From assembly GCA_018658605.1 (NCBI GenBank), contig JABHUV010000211.1, positions 18,505-82,504 on the forward strand: DNA of 64,000 nucleotides, given 5' to 3'. This document shows, piece by piece, positions 1 through 9,617 of the stretch. Each line of letters begins with the position of its first letter. The first letter of the stretch is position 1. This DNA is from Planctomycetaceae bacterium (GTDB taxonomy: Bacteria; Planctomycetota; Planctomycetia; Pirellulales; Pirellulaceae). The translations under genes and the position numbers were made by a program. The notes beneath the pieces are model-generated. The model ran no database searches. It was given only the letters and a program-made list of their open reading frames with translations, and was not told where the DNA came from.

Positions 1-1086
1 GGTGTTGTCCTGCGCGACCGCACAACTTTAATGTCATTGCAGCGTCATGAGGTGAGTCGTGAATGGGCGGCAACGGTCATCGATAGTGAGAGTGTGCAGG
101 AAAGCTTGCAATTCGATTGGGTTGTGGATGCCTCGGGTCAAGGAGAAGTCGTCGCCGGGTTATTAGGTTTGCCCAGCGGTGATCCACATGGTCTACAAAC
201 GAACACGGTTGCAGTTTTCAGCCATTTTGATGGTGTTAAGAGTTGGGACGCGATGCTGTCCGAACAGCGACAAGATACCAAGGACTTTCCGTTTCCGGCT
301 GATGTGTCTGCGCAACATCATTTGCTTAAAGAAGGTTGGTTGTGGTGCTTGCGGTTTGATCATAACGTGACGAGTGCTGGGCTCGTACTGGACGCCCACG
401 ATCTCACCGATGATTGGCAGCAAATCACAGCTAAAGAAATGTGGTGTACACATGTTGATCGCTATCCAAGTTTGAGCCGAATGTTTCAAGATGCTCAACT
501 GTCTGTTACGCCTAATCGTTTTATCAAGACGCAGCGATTACAACGTATCGCTGGGCAAGCGACAGGGCAAGGTTGGGTGAGTCTGCCTCATACCGTTGGA
601 TTTATCGATCCACTACATAGTACTGGCATTGCACATTCGATGAGCGGAGTTGAACGATTGGCGGGCATCTTCTTGAGTGCAGACAGTGCGCATCAAGCTG
701 GAGTAGATACCTATGGAGAACAGGTACTAGAGGAACTAAAGTTAATTGATTTGCTGGTGGCAGGTTGCTACTTAGCGTTACCATCGAAACGTCATTTTGA
801 AGCATATTGCATGCTTTATTTTGCGGCGGCTACGACTTATGAGAAAAGTCGCATGGATACCGATGGTCGTAATCTCAACAATGCGATGTTACTAGCAGAT
901 GACGCACAATGGGTAATGGCGGTGCAGGATGTGTTTTATCACTTGCGGGAATTAGCAATGTCCCAACATTGGGGGGAACCGGCAGAATTTGAAGCGATTA
1001 TTCGGGAAAAAATAAAACGGTACAATCATGCGGGATTGTGTGACGCTGAAGTGTCATCCATGTATAGATATACAGCGGCAATGTAG
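1..1086 (+). CDS. FAD-dependent halogenase-like oxidoreductase, C-terminal part (5' end outside window)
   Basis: The frame is open from base 1 and ends at TAG 1084-1086, so the N-terminal FAD-binding region with its GxGxxG motif lies upstream of the window. What remains contains DASGQG, the dinucleotide-binding segment typical of flavin monooxygenases, and GFIDPLHSTGIAHSMSG, which matches the second FAD-contact motif (GD/GFxDPxxSxG) of tryptophan-halogenase-like and geranylgeranyl-reductase-like enzymes. The diagnostic halogenase WxWxIP motif cannot be judged from the visible part. Substrate is unknown. An internal ATG at 31 exists, but the coding frame clearly continues upstream of it. A family-level call only. 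Confidence 0.75.
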   Translation, partial: GVVLRDRTTLMSLQRHEVSREWAATVIDSESVQESLQFDWVVDASGQGEVVAGLLGLPSGDPHGLQTNTVAVFSHFDGVKSWDAMLSEQRQDTKDFPFPADVSAQHHLLKEGWLWCLRFDHNVTSAGLVLDAHDLTDDWQQITAKEMWCTHVDRYPSLSRMFQDAQLSVTPNRFIKTQRLQRIAGQATGQGWVSLPHTVGFIDPLHSTGIAHSMSGVERLAGIFLSADSAHQAGVDTYGEQVLEELKLIDLLVAGCYLALPSKRHFEAYCMLYFAAATTYEKSRMDTDGRNLNNAMLLADDAQWVMAVQDVFYHLRELAMSQHWGEPAEFEAIIREKIKRYNHAGLCDAEVSSMYRYTAAM

Positions 1087-1425
1087 TAAACCACCTAGTA
1101 TTGAGGGTAGTGGTGGTGATACTATTGCGACGGTTTTCTAGGGTGAATACCGTCGCAGATCGAGTTTGACGTCGATATGATTCAATAGATATAATACAGA
1201 GCAGAAAAGACGTGCAAAGGATGACAGTCTTTACGATTCTGAGCAGCAACGCCCATAAAAACCCAAAACAATCCCACCTAATGTTTGCTCGGTAAACTTG
1301 AAGACCTACCAAGGTTGCGGTGATTTAGTCTGATGCCTTGGAATGACTTTAATATAAAAACGACACATCGATCAATGGGGTGATTGGTGTAATACAGAAT
1401 CCCTCCTTTTTGTTCTGTGACATAC
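1087..1425. other. intergenic region with hairpin and promoter of the first surface module
   Basis: This 339-base gap contains no convincing gene; the one longer frame on the minus strand runs into the coding sequence of the upstream gene and has an atypical composition. It holds the inverted repeat at 1126-1157, annotated separately, and presumably the promoter for the DUF1549/DUF1553 gene. I could not pick out a clear -35/-10 pair. Confidence 0.5.
1126..1157 (+). terminator. 9-bp perfect inverted repeat, possible terminator
   Basis: TGCGACGGT at 1126-1134 pairs perfectly with ACCGTCGCA at 1149-1157 across a 14-base loop, 40 bases after the stop codon of the flavoprotein gene. No U-rich run follows, so an intrinsic terminator is only a possibility; a protein-binding palindrome for the next promoter would look the same. 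Confidence 0.35.
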
Positions 1426-4263
1426 ATGAAGCGATTAATCTATTCAGCACTGATTTGCATAATACTGTCGTCTCCAGCGATGGCTGAGAGTCCTCTGCAC
1501 GAACAAATTGATACGGCGGTTTCTAAGTATCAGGCGCTGAACAATGAGAGCTTGGCTTCGGCTGCCGAGTTTCAGCGACGTGTTTACTTGGACCTGTTAG
1601 GAACCATTCCATCTGCCCAAGAAACGCGTTCATTTTTAGACGATGGGGCTGCGGATAAACGCGAACAACTGGTGAATCGAATCATCGCGGATCCTCGATT
1701 AAACCATCGCCTAGCCAATGTATTTGACGTCATGTTGATGGAGCGAATTGCCGATGGACAAGTCAAATCTGCACAGTGGCGTCAGTATTTGTATGATTCA
1801 TTCGTCGCTAATAAACCTTACAATGTTCTGGCTCGCGAGATATTAGCTTCCAATGGTTCTGACCCCGTCTCTCGACCAGCAGCAAGATTTTATTTGGATC
1901 GAGCAGGTGAAACAAATCGGCTGACACGGGACGTCGGCCGGATGTTCTTCGGTATGGACATGCAATGTGCACAATGTCACGATCACCCATTGATTGATGG
2001 TTACTTTCAACGTGATTACTACGGGTTATTTGCATTTCTTAATCGCAGCCATATTTTTACAGATGCAGCCAAGAAAAACTACTTTGCGGAAAAATCGGTA
2101 GGCAACGTTTCCTTTAAAAGCGTGTTCACCGAGGAAGCGGGTGAGACAGGTCCTCATTTGCCCGGAGACGCTCCGATTGCCGAGCCAGTTCATAAGAAAA
2201 TAGATGAATATAAAGTCCGACCTCGCGCGAACGTTGTGACTGTGCCGACATATAGTCGGCGCGAGCAATTGGCAGAGACAGCCACCAATGGCAATAACAG
2301 AGCGTTCAATCGCAATATTGCCAATCGGCTTTGGGGATTAATGAACGGTCGCGCATTAGTCGCGCCTGTCGACTTACAACACGCTGGAAATCCTCCTCTC
2401 AATCCGGAATTAATGAGTGTTCTTGAATTGGGTATCGCGCAATTGAATTTTGACGTGAAGGCTTTCTTGCGTGAGGTTGCATTGTCAAAAACGTATCAAC
2501 GTGCCTATCAATTGGACCCCGGTGCCAAAGTAACGGCCGCACACATTCAAGAGAAACTTGAAAGCGTCGCAACTTTACAAAATGAGTTGAGCAAGCAAGT
2601 CGTCACCGCGTCTCAAGCCTGGGAGCAACAGCAACTTGTCGTTGCCAAACTCGATACGCAATGGTCTGAAATTAGAGCGGCTTACGTAAAGTCGGATAAA
2701 GCGGCGTCGGTTCAGTTGGATAAATATTTAAAAGAGGATGGTAGTCGTGTAACAGTGTTGAATAGCATCGCACAACGGTCACCTAAACGAGATGTATTAG
2801 CTGCCGCCACTGCAGAAATTAATGCGGTTCTAAAGCTGTTACCCGTCGAAAAAGGTGTTGTGGATGCCGCGGCAGCGTTCAAGAAAAAATTAGACGCAAG
2901 CAACGCTGAATTAACGAAGCTAGAAGCCACTCGCGTTAAAGCGGCGGGCAAAACCAAAGAGGAGTTAGATGGGCTTAGTCCATTACAAGTCGCTCTTGAT
3001 ACGGCTTGGCAAGCGTGGGAACCCGGCAAAATAGAATTGCAAGCGGCTGCAACCAAAGAGCAAGTACTGCGAAACGCTTATGAAAAAATACAAGAAGAGT
3101 TCTATGCAATAGACGCCCAACAACTTCGCTGGAAACGAATTCAGGCTGCGGCTGTACTCGACGAACAAGTTGCTTCTCAGCAGGCGCAGTTGGTGAACCT
3201 GCAGCAAAATATTAAACAAAGCACAGATCAAATCAATGCCGACAAACAAAAATTAACCAAGTCCCAAAGTAATCAACAATCAGCGAAGCAAATCCATCAA
3301 CAAGTAATAAGTGCCCTAACGACCGCCGAAAAACAACGTGCCTCCAAGCAAGAGGCGGTTGAATTGATGGATGAATTAATTGCGACGACCAACGCTGCGA
3401 TTCAATTAATCTCTACCGATGATGATGCCTTAGCCGTGGTTAGTCAATTGAAACAACAACAAAGTCGTTTAGGTTCGGAGATGGCGGAAGTGGAAAAGCA
3501 GGTCAAAATTTCCCAGACCGAAGTTTCCGAAAAATCGAAACAGTTGCAGTCAGCAGTTACTGCGATGACAAAAATGCAGAAGACGCTTGATACAAAGCTG
3601 GCCGCTTTGAAAACACAACAGCAGCAACTAGCGACGGAGCAACTGGCACTTGTGGCAAACCGCGAAAAACAGTCGGCAGCGCATGAAAAACTTTCGAGTG
3701 TGTTAGTGTACGAGTTCGTCGTCAGCGATCTTAAACCACTGACGCCGGAACAATTGGCAAACACGGTCATGGAATCTCTCGGCGTCACAGAGACGTATCG
3801 TGTTCAAGTAGAAGCAGAAGTTGCTAAGGCTAATCCACTGACTGATATGGATAAACAAGATGCTGTGAAAATGGCAACTCGGCAACGAGAGATAAGTGAA
3901 AAAGTACAAGCCAAAATTGCCCCCCTAGAAAATGAATTCATAAAGCTATATGCGGCGGGAGCGGGACAAGTTCAAACGGACTTTTTCGCGACGATCGACC
4001 AGGCATTATATTTCACCAACGGCAGTCGAATTAAGGGTTGGGTGAACTCGAATTCGTATTTGTCCGGACGCTTGATCAAAACGGAATCTGCCTCAGAAAT
4101 AGCGGAACAACTTTATATTAGTTTGTTGAATCGTCGACCAACGGCACAAGAAACTAAACAAGTAAGCGAGTACCTAACGGCTCGTGCAGATCAAAAAGCA
4201 GAGACTGTGCGTGAGATGATCTGGGCTTTGTTGGCGTCGACCGAGTTTAGATTTAATCACTAG
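1426..4263 (+). CDS. DUF1549/DUF1553 surface protein with large coiled-coil insertion
   Basis: Secreted planctomycete protein of 945 residues. The ATG at 1426 gives a good signal peptide (MKRLIYSALICIILS, then AMAES); a GTG at 1417 is an alternative start. DUF1549 (PSCyt2) occupies about residues 20-220 and includes CAQCHDHP near 182. DUF1553 (PSD1) starts near 275 (NRAFNRNIANRLWGL) and continues to about 365, then is interrupted by about 390 residues rich in Q, K, E and A with heptad-like spacing. It resumes near 765 (DLKPLTPEQLA) and ends with NRRPTAQETKQ and LLASTEFRFNH. It lacks the PSCyt1 haem domain seen in the second module. The family function is not established; an envelope complex with the following DUF1501 protein is inferred from conserved pairing. 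Confidence 0.85.
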   Translation: MKRLIYSALICIILSSPAMAESPLHEQIDTAVSKYQALNNESLASAAEFQRRVYLDLLGTIPSAQETRSFLDDGAADKREQLVNRIIADPRLNHRLANVFDVMLMERIADGQVKSAQWRQYLYDSFVANKPYNVLAREILASNGSDPVSRPAARFYLDRAGETNRLTRDVGRMFFGMDMQCAQCHDHPLIDGYFQRDYYGLFAFLNRSHIFTDAAKKNYFAEKSVGNVSFKSVFTEEAGETGPHLPGDAPIAEPVHKKIDEYKVRPRANVVTVPTYSRREQLAETATNGNNRAFNRNIANRLWGLMNGRALVAPVDLQHAGNPPLNPELMSVLELGIAQLNFDVKAFLREVALSKTYQRAYQLDPGAKVTAAHIQEKLESVATLQNELSKQVVTASQAWEQQQLVVAKLDTQWSEIRAAYVKSDKAASVQLDKYLKEDGSRVTVLNSIAQRSPKRDVLAAATAEINAVLKLLPVEKGVVDAAAAFKKKLDASNAELTKLEATRVKAAGKTKEELDGLSPLQVALDTAWQAWEPGKIELQAAATKEQVLRNAYEKIQEEFYAIDAQQLRWKRIQAAAVLDEQVASQQAQLVNLQQNIKQSTDQINADKQKLTKSQSNQQSAKQIHQQVISALTTAEKQRASKQEAVELMDELIATTNAAIQLISTDDDALAVVSQLKQQQSRLGSEMAEVEKQVKISQTEVSEKSKQLQSAVTAMTKMQKTLDTKLAALKTQQQQLATEQLALVANREKQSAAHEKLSSVLVYEFVVSDLKPLTPEQLANTVMESLGVTETYRVQVEAEVAKANPLTDMDKQDAVKMATRQREISEKVQAKIAPLENEFIKLYAAGAGQVQTDFFATIDQALYFTNGSRIKGWVNSNSYLSGRLIKTESASEIAEQLYISLLNRRPTAQETKQVSEYLTARADQKAETVREMIWALLASTEFRFNH

Positions 4264-4309
4264 GATTTTCCATAACCACCAGTTTTAAACATTAGTTGTG
4301 AGTAAGCCC

Positions 4310-5593
4310 ATGAAAAGTAATTATGCATGTAGATCAAATGAGCACGAAATTGCGAGGCGGGGTTTTTTAGGCACCATGTTAGGGACGGCGGGGGTTGTCG
4401 GTGGTCTCGGTGCCTTCACAAATCCATCGATAGCCACCGAACTGGAAAGGAAGCAAAAACGAGTGGTAGTGTTTAACATGGCCGGCGGAATCAGTCAGCT
4501 TGAAACATGGGACCCTAAGCCAGGTACAGATACGGGTGGACCTTTTCGGGCAATACCGACATCGGTGCCAGGTGTACACATCTCAGAACTATTACCCAAA
4601 ACCGCTAAGTTAATGCATCATTTGGCTTTGGTGCGAAGTATTAACATCAAGGAAAACGATCATGGCAAAGGTCGATATGCCATGTGGACTGGGCGTCGTC
4701 AAACACCCGCTCAAGAGTTTCCACAAATCGGTGCGGTGATGGCAAAATCATTAGGAGCCGATAAACATGCGTTGCCTGGACATATCCGTGTCTCCAGCAG
4801 TACGGGTGGTCGTAGCAATGATTCGGCTTACTTGGGGCCTGCGTTTGCGAGTATTTCCATTGCTAGCGGGAAGCCCCTCGCCAATTCCGCTCGACCCGAG
4901 GGCATGACTGAAAAACAAGATATATTACGAAACGAATTTCGTCGTAGTGCGGACAATCGATTTTCTTTGCGCCGCCGCAGTGCTCAGACTGACGCTTACG
5001 CACAGAGTTATGAACAAGCACAACAGCTCATGGCAAACCGTGATGTTTTTGATATCACCAAAGAGTCACCTAAAGATCATGATCGTTATGGAAAACACGA
5101 GCTTGGGCAACATAGCTTGTTAGCTCGACGATTGTTAGAAAAAGGTGTTACCTTTGTACAGGTCACGCACTCGAACTATGACACGCACAACGAAAATTTC
5201 AATTTTCACTTAGAACAAGTTGGAGAGTTTGACAAAGCCTATTCAGCGTTGGTCGAGGACTTGGCAGTACGTGGGATGTTAGAGAGCACATTGATTATTG
5301 TCATGAGCGAATTTGGCCGTACACCTCGTATCAATCAGTACTATGGCCGTGACCATTGGGGAACAGCGTGGTCGATTTGTCTAGGTGGGGCTGGGATTCA
5401 ACGTGGTGCGGTAATTGGTTCGACCAATGACAACGGTACAGCCGTGAAAGACCGAGAGGTTGATCATGGCCATTTGTTTCACACATACTTGCAGGCCGTG
5501 GGAGTTGATTCATTAGGCAGCTTTAGTATCGGTGGTCAAGACATTCCTGTGGCCGATCCTTCTCATGCCCCGATTGAGGAACTACTTGTATAA
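4310..5593 (+). CDS. DUF1501 family secreted protein
   Basis: Member of DUF1501, an alkaline-phosphatase/sulfatase-like fold family nearly always encoded after DUF1549/DUF1553 proteins in planctomycetes. The N-terminus has a twin-arginine-like signal (ARRGFLGTMLGTAGVVGG), suggesting Tat export. Family signatures visible are FNMAGGISQLETWDPKP, the VMSEFGRTPRI block, and GRDHWGTAW near the C-terminus, which supply the predicted metal ligands. I prefer ATG 4310; an in-frame GTG at 4298 is the alternative. The gene lies 46 bases after the DUF1549/DUF1553 gene, and its TAA overlaps the next ATG by one base, so the three genes are likely co-transcribed. Enzymatic substrate is unknown. Confidence 0.9.
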   Translation: MKSNYACRSNEHEIARRGFLGTMLGTAGVVGGLGAFTNPSIATELERKQKRVVVFNMAGGISQLETWDPKPGTDTGGPFRAIPTSVPGVHISELLPKTAKLMHHLALVRSINIKENDHGKGRYAMWTGRRQTPAQEFPQIGAVMAKSLGADKHALPGHIRVSSSTGGRSNDSAYLGPAFASISIASGKPLANSARPEGMTEKQDILRNEFRRSADNRFSLRRRSAQTDAYAQSYEQAQQLMANRDVFDITKESPKDHDRYGKHELGQHSLLARRLLEKGVTFVQVTHSNYDTHNENFNFHLEQVGEFDKAYSALVEDLAVRGMLESTLIIVMSEFGRTPRINQYYGRDHWGTAWSICLGGAGIQRGAVIGSTNDNGTAVKDREVDHGHLFHTYLQAVGVDSLGSFSIGGQDIPVADPSHAPIEELLV

Positions 5594-6630
5594 TGACGTT
5601 CTTGAATACCACTGAAGTCACTGTTGACCCCACGGCTACTCATGTTGATAAGACATGGAAGTATGCGAGTCCGTTAATTACTTGTCGATTTGATCCAGCG
5701 GGAAAATATGTTTTTGCGACCGCTCAAGACAATGCTTTAATTCGCTGGACTTTGCAAGACGGTGCAATGAAGGTTTATCAGGGTCACGACTCTTGGATTC
5801 GCGACATCGAATTTTCACAGGATGGCAAGACTGTTGTCACCAGCGGTTGTGATGATCGTTTGTTGTTTTGGGACGTTGAAGAAGTTGCTGAAGAGCCTAA
5901 ACCAACGCGAGAGATTCATGCGCATAAAGGCTGGATTCGATCTATCGAACTGAGTCCCGATGGAAAATTGCTCGCAAGTGGTGGTAATGATCGCATTGTT
6001 AAAATTTGGAATATGGCCGATGGCAAGTTAGTTAAAGAGCTTATCGGACATGAAATCGATGTCTATAGTGTGATGTGGCATCCCAACGATGGCACGCTAT
6101 TTAGCGGTGATTTGACGGGTAAAATCTATCGTTGGGACACAGTTTCCGATAAACCAGCCTTAGTTTATGACGGCAAAGAACTCTATACCGCGAATACTGG
6201 GCAAAAAGCTGGTTACGGTGGTATCCGCGGGATGGCTTTAAGTGAGGATAATAAAACGCTATATGCATGTGGTCTACACAAAGCGACCAATCCGTTTGGG
6301 GCAGTACAAGAACCGTTAATACTAGCTTTTGATTTGGAATCAAAAAAAGTAGTCAAAAAATGGGAAGTCGCTGGACTTAAAGCGATTGCTTGGGAAATTA
6401 AACTCCATCCCCAAGGATTTTTATTTTGTGTTTGTGGCGGTGGCGCTGGTGGTTATTTGACGTTTATCAAGCCGAACGAAGATAAAGATTACCATCGTGC
6501 TAAATTGCCGAATGTTTCACGCGGTATGGATTTACATCCAGATGGTGTTCAAATCTGTGTAGCACATTATGATAAACAGCTAAGGATTTGCCGTTTAGTG
6601 GCTAAAATCGAAGAGCAAAAAGAAGGGTAG
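5593..6630 (+). CDS. WD40 repeat protein
   Basis: A 345-residue beta-propeller protein without signal peptide, so likely cytoplasmic. Repeats are visible as GH/H...WD-type units: WIRDIEFSQDGKTVVTSGCDDRLLFWDVE, then WIRSIELSPDGKLLASGGNDRIVKIWNM, then a VYSVMWHPNDGTLFSGD unit, with weaker repeats toward the C-terminus, consistent with about seven blades. The start codon shares one base with the stop of the DUF1501 gene (TAATG), implying translational coupling. WD40 proteins often accompany DUF1549/DUF1553/DUF1501 modules in planctomycetes; a scaffold or sensor role is inference. Confidence 0.85.
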   Translation: MTFLNTTEVTVDPTATHVDKTWKYASPLITCRFDPAGKYVFATAQDNALIRWTLQDGAMKVYQGHDSWIRDIEFSQDGKTVVTSGCDDRLLFWDVEEVAEEPKPTREIHAHKGWIRSIELSPDGKLLASGGNDRIVKIWNMADGKLVKELIGHEIDVYSVMWHPNDGTLFSGDLTGKIYRWDTVSDKPALVYDGKELYTANTGQKAGYGGIRGMALSEDNKTLYACGLHKATNPFGAVQEPLILAFDLESKKVVKKWEVAGLKAIAWEIKLHPQGFLFCVCGGGAGGYLTFIKPNEDKDYHRAKLPNVSRGMDLHPDGVQICVAHYDKQLRICRLVAKIEEQKEG

Positions 6631-6635
6631 CAACT

Positions 6636-7106
6636 ATGAATATTTGCAATACTCGCTGCTTATTGTGGTCGGTCGTGGTCTTGTCGGCCCTTGCTATGAT
6701 GAAGCCGATAGAAGTTCACGCTCAAGTAATTATTCTACCAACGACTCGTACCTTTTCGGTTGGAACCAGTGTTTCGGTACCAGATCGTGGGTTTATCGGG
6801 TTAGGTGGAGTTCGGTATGGTGCGTTGGGAAGAACATCTTATGGTACACCGGGCATGGGTATGTTGCCATTGTTTGGAGTCTCACCGTTGTTTAACCACC
6901 GAGGGGCTTCGCAAACCCTTGGTAGTACCCAATCTGTCTTAGGTGTTCAGATCATCGATCTCAAAGAACTTGATCGTCAGGTATTACAAATCGGCGGTAA
7001 CATTGTGCGGGCCAAGCAAGCGACTGGTCTATTGTCGGCTCCCGAAAAAGAATTGCCCAACCGCATTCCATTGGCCCTGCGGAATTCATTCTCGTCACCA
7101 CGCTAA
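6636..7106 (+). CDS. small secreted hypothetical protein
   Basis: A 156-residue protein that I do not recognise. Residues 1-30 form a signal peptide (LLWSVVVLSALAMM, probable cleavage after VHAQ). The mature part begins with a Gly-, Ser- and Val-rich low-complexity segment and ends with a more ordinary, charged stretch (QIIDLKELDRQVLQI). It starts 5 bases after the WD40 gene and is probably the last gene of that operon. No catalytic motif or membrane segment is visible after the signal peptide. Confidence 0.65.
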   Translation: MNICNTRCLLWSVVVLSALAMMKPIEVHAQVIILPTTRTFSVGTSVSVPDRGFIGLGGVRYGALGRTSYGTPGMGMLPLFGVSPLFNHRGASQTLGSTQSVLGVQIIDLKELDRQVLQIGGNIVRAKQATGLLSAPEKELPNRIPLALRNSFSSPR

Positions 7107-7257
7107 CAAACGGTGACCGTAACGCGTGATCCACTGAATCGCGAAGCTATTCAAGGCGGAGTCATCGAGCAAACCGCTGTGAATTATGCAAGTTAGGGTT
7201 TATCGATAAACGTAACAATGTAACTGCGAATGAATATCGATAGAGTAGAATGCAGGT

Positions 7258-9606
7258 ATGAGATTATCCGAATGCAGAAACTTAATGTTAGTTTGCAGTT
7301 TGTTGTTGGCTGTAAAATCGAACACGTTGGCGGACGAGGTGCAATTCAATCGTGACATCCGCCCCATCTTGGCGAATCACTGTTTTGCTTGCCATGGCCC
7401 TGATGCTGCACAGCGGCAGGCGGAGCTGCGACTAGATCTGGAATCAGCGGCAAAAGCGGATCGCGACCCAAAGGTAATTATTGCCCACAATATTAAATCT
7501 AGCGAATTAGTGAGCCGAATAAATACAGCGGATCATGATTTGGTAATGCCGCCAGTGGAGTTTAACAAACCATTGTCCGCTGAGCAAAAAGCATTGCTTA
7601 CTCAATGGATTGAACAGGGCGCCCCATGGGACGATCATTGGGCTTTCGTATCTCCGACAAGCCCGCTCTTGCCCACCGCAAAACAAGAATGGATAAACAA
7701 CGCTGTCGATCAATTTGTAGTCACTCGCATGCGTGCGTTGAACAGCGGGCTTAAGCCTAGTCCGATAGCCAACCGTGCAACGTTGATTCGTCGTTTGAGT
7801 TTTGACTTACGAGGGCTCCCGCCAACACTAGAAGAGGTGACCGGTTTTGTAAATTCTGGAAATTATGAATCGGTAGTCGATGCAATGTTGGCGAGTGAAC
7901 AATTTGGTGAACGATTAGGGATGCACTGGCTCGATTTAGTGCGCTACGCAGACTCGGGGGGCTATCACAGCGATGTGCCGATCCATATTTCTCCTTACCG
8001 CGACTATGTCATCCAAGCGTTTAATGAGAACATGCCATTTGATCAATTTACTCGCGAACAGCTAGCTGGCGATTTATTACTACAACCTACACAACGCCAA
8101 ATCATAGCAACAGGTTACAACCGTTTAAACAAAACGACTGAAGAGGGCGGTGCTCAACCAGGTGAGTATTTAACTAAATATGCCGCTGACCGAGTACGGA
8201 CGACAGCGGGAGCATGGCTCGGATTGACGCTGGGTTGCTGTGAATGTCACGATCATAAGTACGATCCATTTACCACCGAGGATTTTTATCGCTTCGTGGC
8301 GTGCTTTGCAGATATTGAAGAAAAAGGTGTTTACGGCGGTAGTAGACGTGACCCTGAAATCAAGGTGGCGACGGCCCCGCAAGCTAAACAACTTGCTGAA
8401 CTAGAAAAACAACTTACACTGTTGCAAGCACAATTGAAGGATGTATCTCAGGGAGAGGCAGTTCAAAAGCAAATTGATACGATCAAAGCGAAGCAGGTTG
8501 CTATTGAAAAACGGTTTGTGCGGACGATGATTACTCGCAGCGTCGAGCCCAAAGTGATCCGTGTATTACCACGTGGTGATTGGCTAAACTCCAGCGGCAC
8601 TGTTGTGGCTGCCGGTGTGCCCCAACACTTTGCAAAGAAGATGACTGCTCGCGAGCAACGGTTTACGCGACTTGACTTGGCCAATTGGATCGTTGCAAAG
8701 GAAAATCCGTTGACGAGTCGGGTCTTTGTAAATCGATTATGGAAAATATTTTTTGGTCGTGGGCTGTCGTCGCAACTTGATGACTTGGGCATCCAAGGTG
8801 AGTGGCCCACACATCCAGCACTATTGGATTATTTAGCGGTACGATTTGTGGATTCGGGTTGGAATATTAAGCAAATAATCAAATTGATTGTTATGTCGCG
8901 TACGTATCAACAATCATCGACATTACGTCCAATTGATGCTTCGGCGGATCCCACTAACTTGTATTTTGCTAGACAATCGCGTTGGCGTATCGAGGCCGAA
9001 TTCATTCGCGACAATGTATTGTCAGTGAGCGGTTTGTTGGATTCAACCATTGGCGGTCCGAGTGTATTTCCCTATCAGCCATCAGGGTATTGGCGTTACT
9101 TGAATTTTCCTACGCGCACGTGGAAATCCGATAGTGGTACGAGTCAATATCGTCGTGGACTCTATACACATTGGCAGAGAACGTTAGTACATCCAGCGAT
9201 GTTGGCCTTCGATGCTCCGACGCGGGAGGAATGTACTGCGATGCGTAGTATTTCTAATACTCCCGCTGCTGCATTGACTTTACTAAATGACCCAACGTTT
9301 GTGGAAGCTGCGCGGGCGTTGGCTGCGCGAGTGGTTCAACAGGGGGGTGAACAGGAAAACGACAAAATCCGTTGGTTGTTTTTACAAGTGCTATCGCGCC
9401 CTGATACGCAACAAGAGCGAAAAGCTGTGATGCAAATATTGCAAACTGCGCGGGTACACTATGCAGACGATCCAATGGCAGCGGCCCAACTGCAGACCAA
9501 TGGGCTGTTTAAGTTGGAGTCGACGGTAGATGTGATTGAAGTCAGCGCGTGGGTTATGGCGTGTCGTGTGGTTTTGAATTTAAGCGAAACAATAACTCGT
9601 AATTAA
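7258..9606 (+). CDS. PSCyt1-DUF1549-DUF1553 cytochrome-type surface protein
   Basis: A 782-residue secreted protein with the canonical planctomycete architecture. A signal peptide (residues 1-25) is followed by the PSCyt1 cytochrome domain, with CFACH at 42-46 as the covalent haem site and MPP near 98 offering a distal methionine. DUF1549 covers about 140-350 and contains CCECHDHKYDPF near 327. DUF1553 spans about 465-740 (LTSRVFVNRLWKIFFGRGL, SRTYQQSS, FDAPTREECTAMR). A short coiled-coil linker lies between the two DUFs (about 375-415), much shorter than in the paralogue at 1426. It probably takes part in extracytoplasmic electron transfer or oxidation with the following DUF1501 protein; the substrate is unknown. 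Confidence 0.9.
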   Translation: MRLSECRNLMLVCSLLLAVKSNTLADEVQFNRDIRPILANHCFACHGPDAAQRQAELRLDLESAAKADRDPKVIIAHNIKSSELVSRINTADHDLVMPPVEFNKPLSAEQKALLTQWIEQGAPWDDHWAFVSPTSPLLPTAKQEWINNAVDQFVVTRMRALNSGLKPSPIANRATLIRRLSFDLRGLPPTLEEVTGFVNSGNYESVVDAMLASEQFGERLGMHWLDLVRYADSGGYHSDVPIHISPYRDYVIQAFNENMPFDQFTREQLAGDLLLQPTQRQIIATGYNRLNKTTEEGGAQPGEYLTKYAADRVRTTAGAWLGLTLGCCECHDHKYDPFTTEDFYRFVACFADIEEKGVYGGSRRDPEIKVATAPQAKQLAELEKQLTLLQAQLKDVSQGEAVQKQIDTIKAKQVAIEKRFVRTMITRSVEPKVIRVLPRGDWLNSSGTVVAAGVPQHFAKKMTAREQRFTRLDLANWIVAKENPLTSRVFVNRLWKIFFGRGLSSQLDDLGIQGEWPTHPALLDYLAVRFVDSGWNIKQIIKLIVMSRTYQQSSTLRPIDASADPTNLYFARQSRWRIEAEFIRDNVLSVSGLLDSTIGGPSVFPYQPSGYWRYLNFPTRTWKSDSGTSQYRRGLYTHWQRTLVHPAMLAFDAPTREECTAMRSISNTPAAALTLLNDPTFVEAARALAARVVQQGGEQENDKIRWLFLQVLSRPDTQQERKAVMQILQTARVHYADDPMAAAQLQTNGLFKLESTVDVIEVSAWVMACRVVLNLSETITRN

Positions 9607-9617
9607 TTAGGTTTTTT

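Noticed and set aside
998..1312. 104-codon frame on the minus strand across the end of the flavoprotein gene
   Set aside because: It overlaps real coding sequence and the hairpin region, has no ribosome site, and its composition (Thr/Arg/Ile/Phe runs) is not protein-like for this genome.
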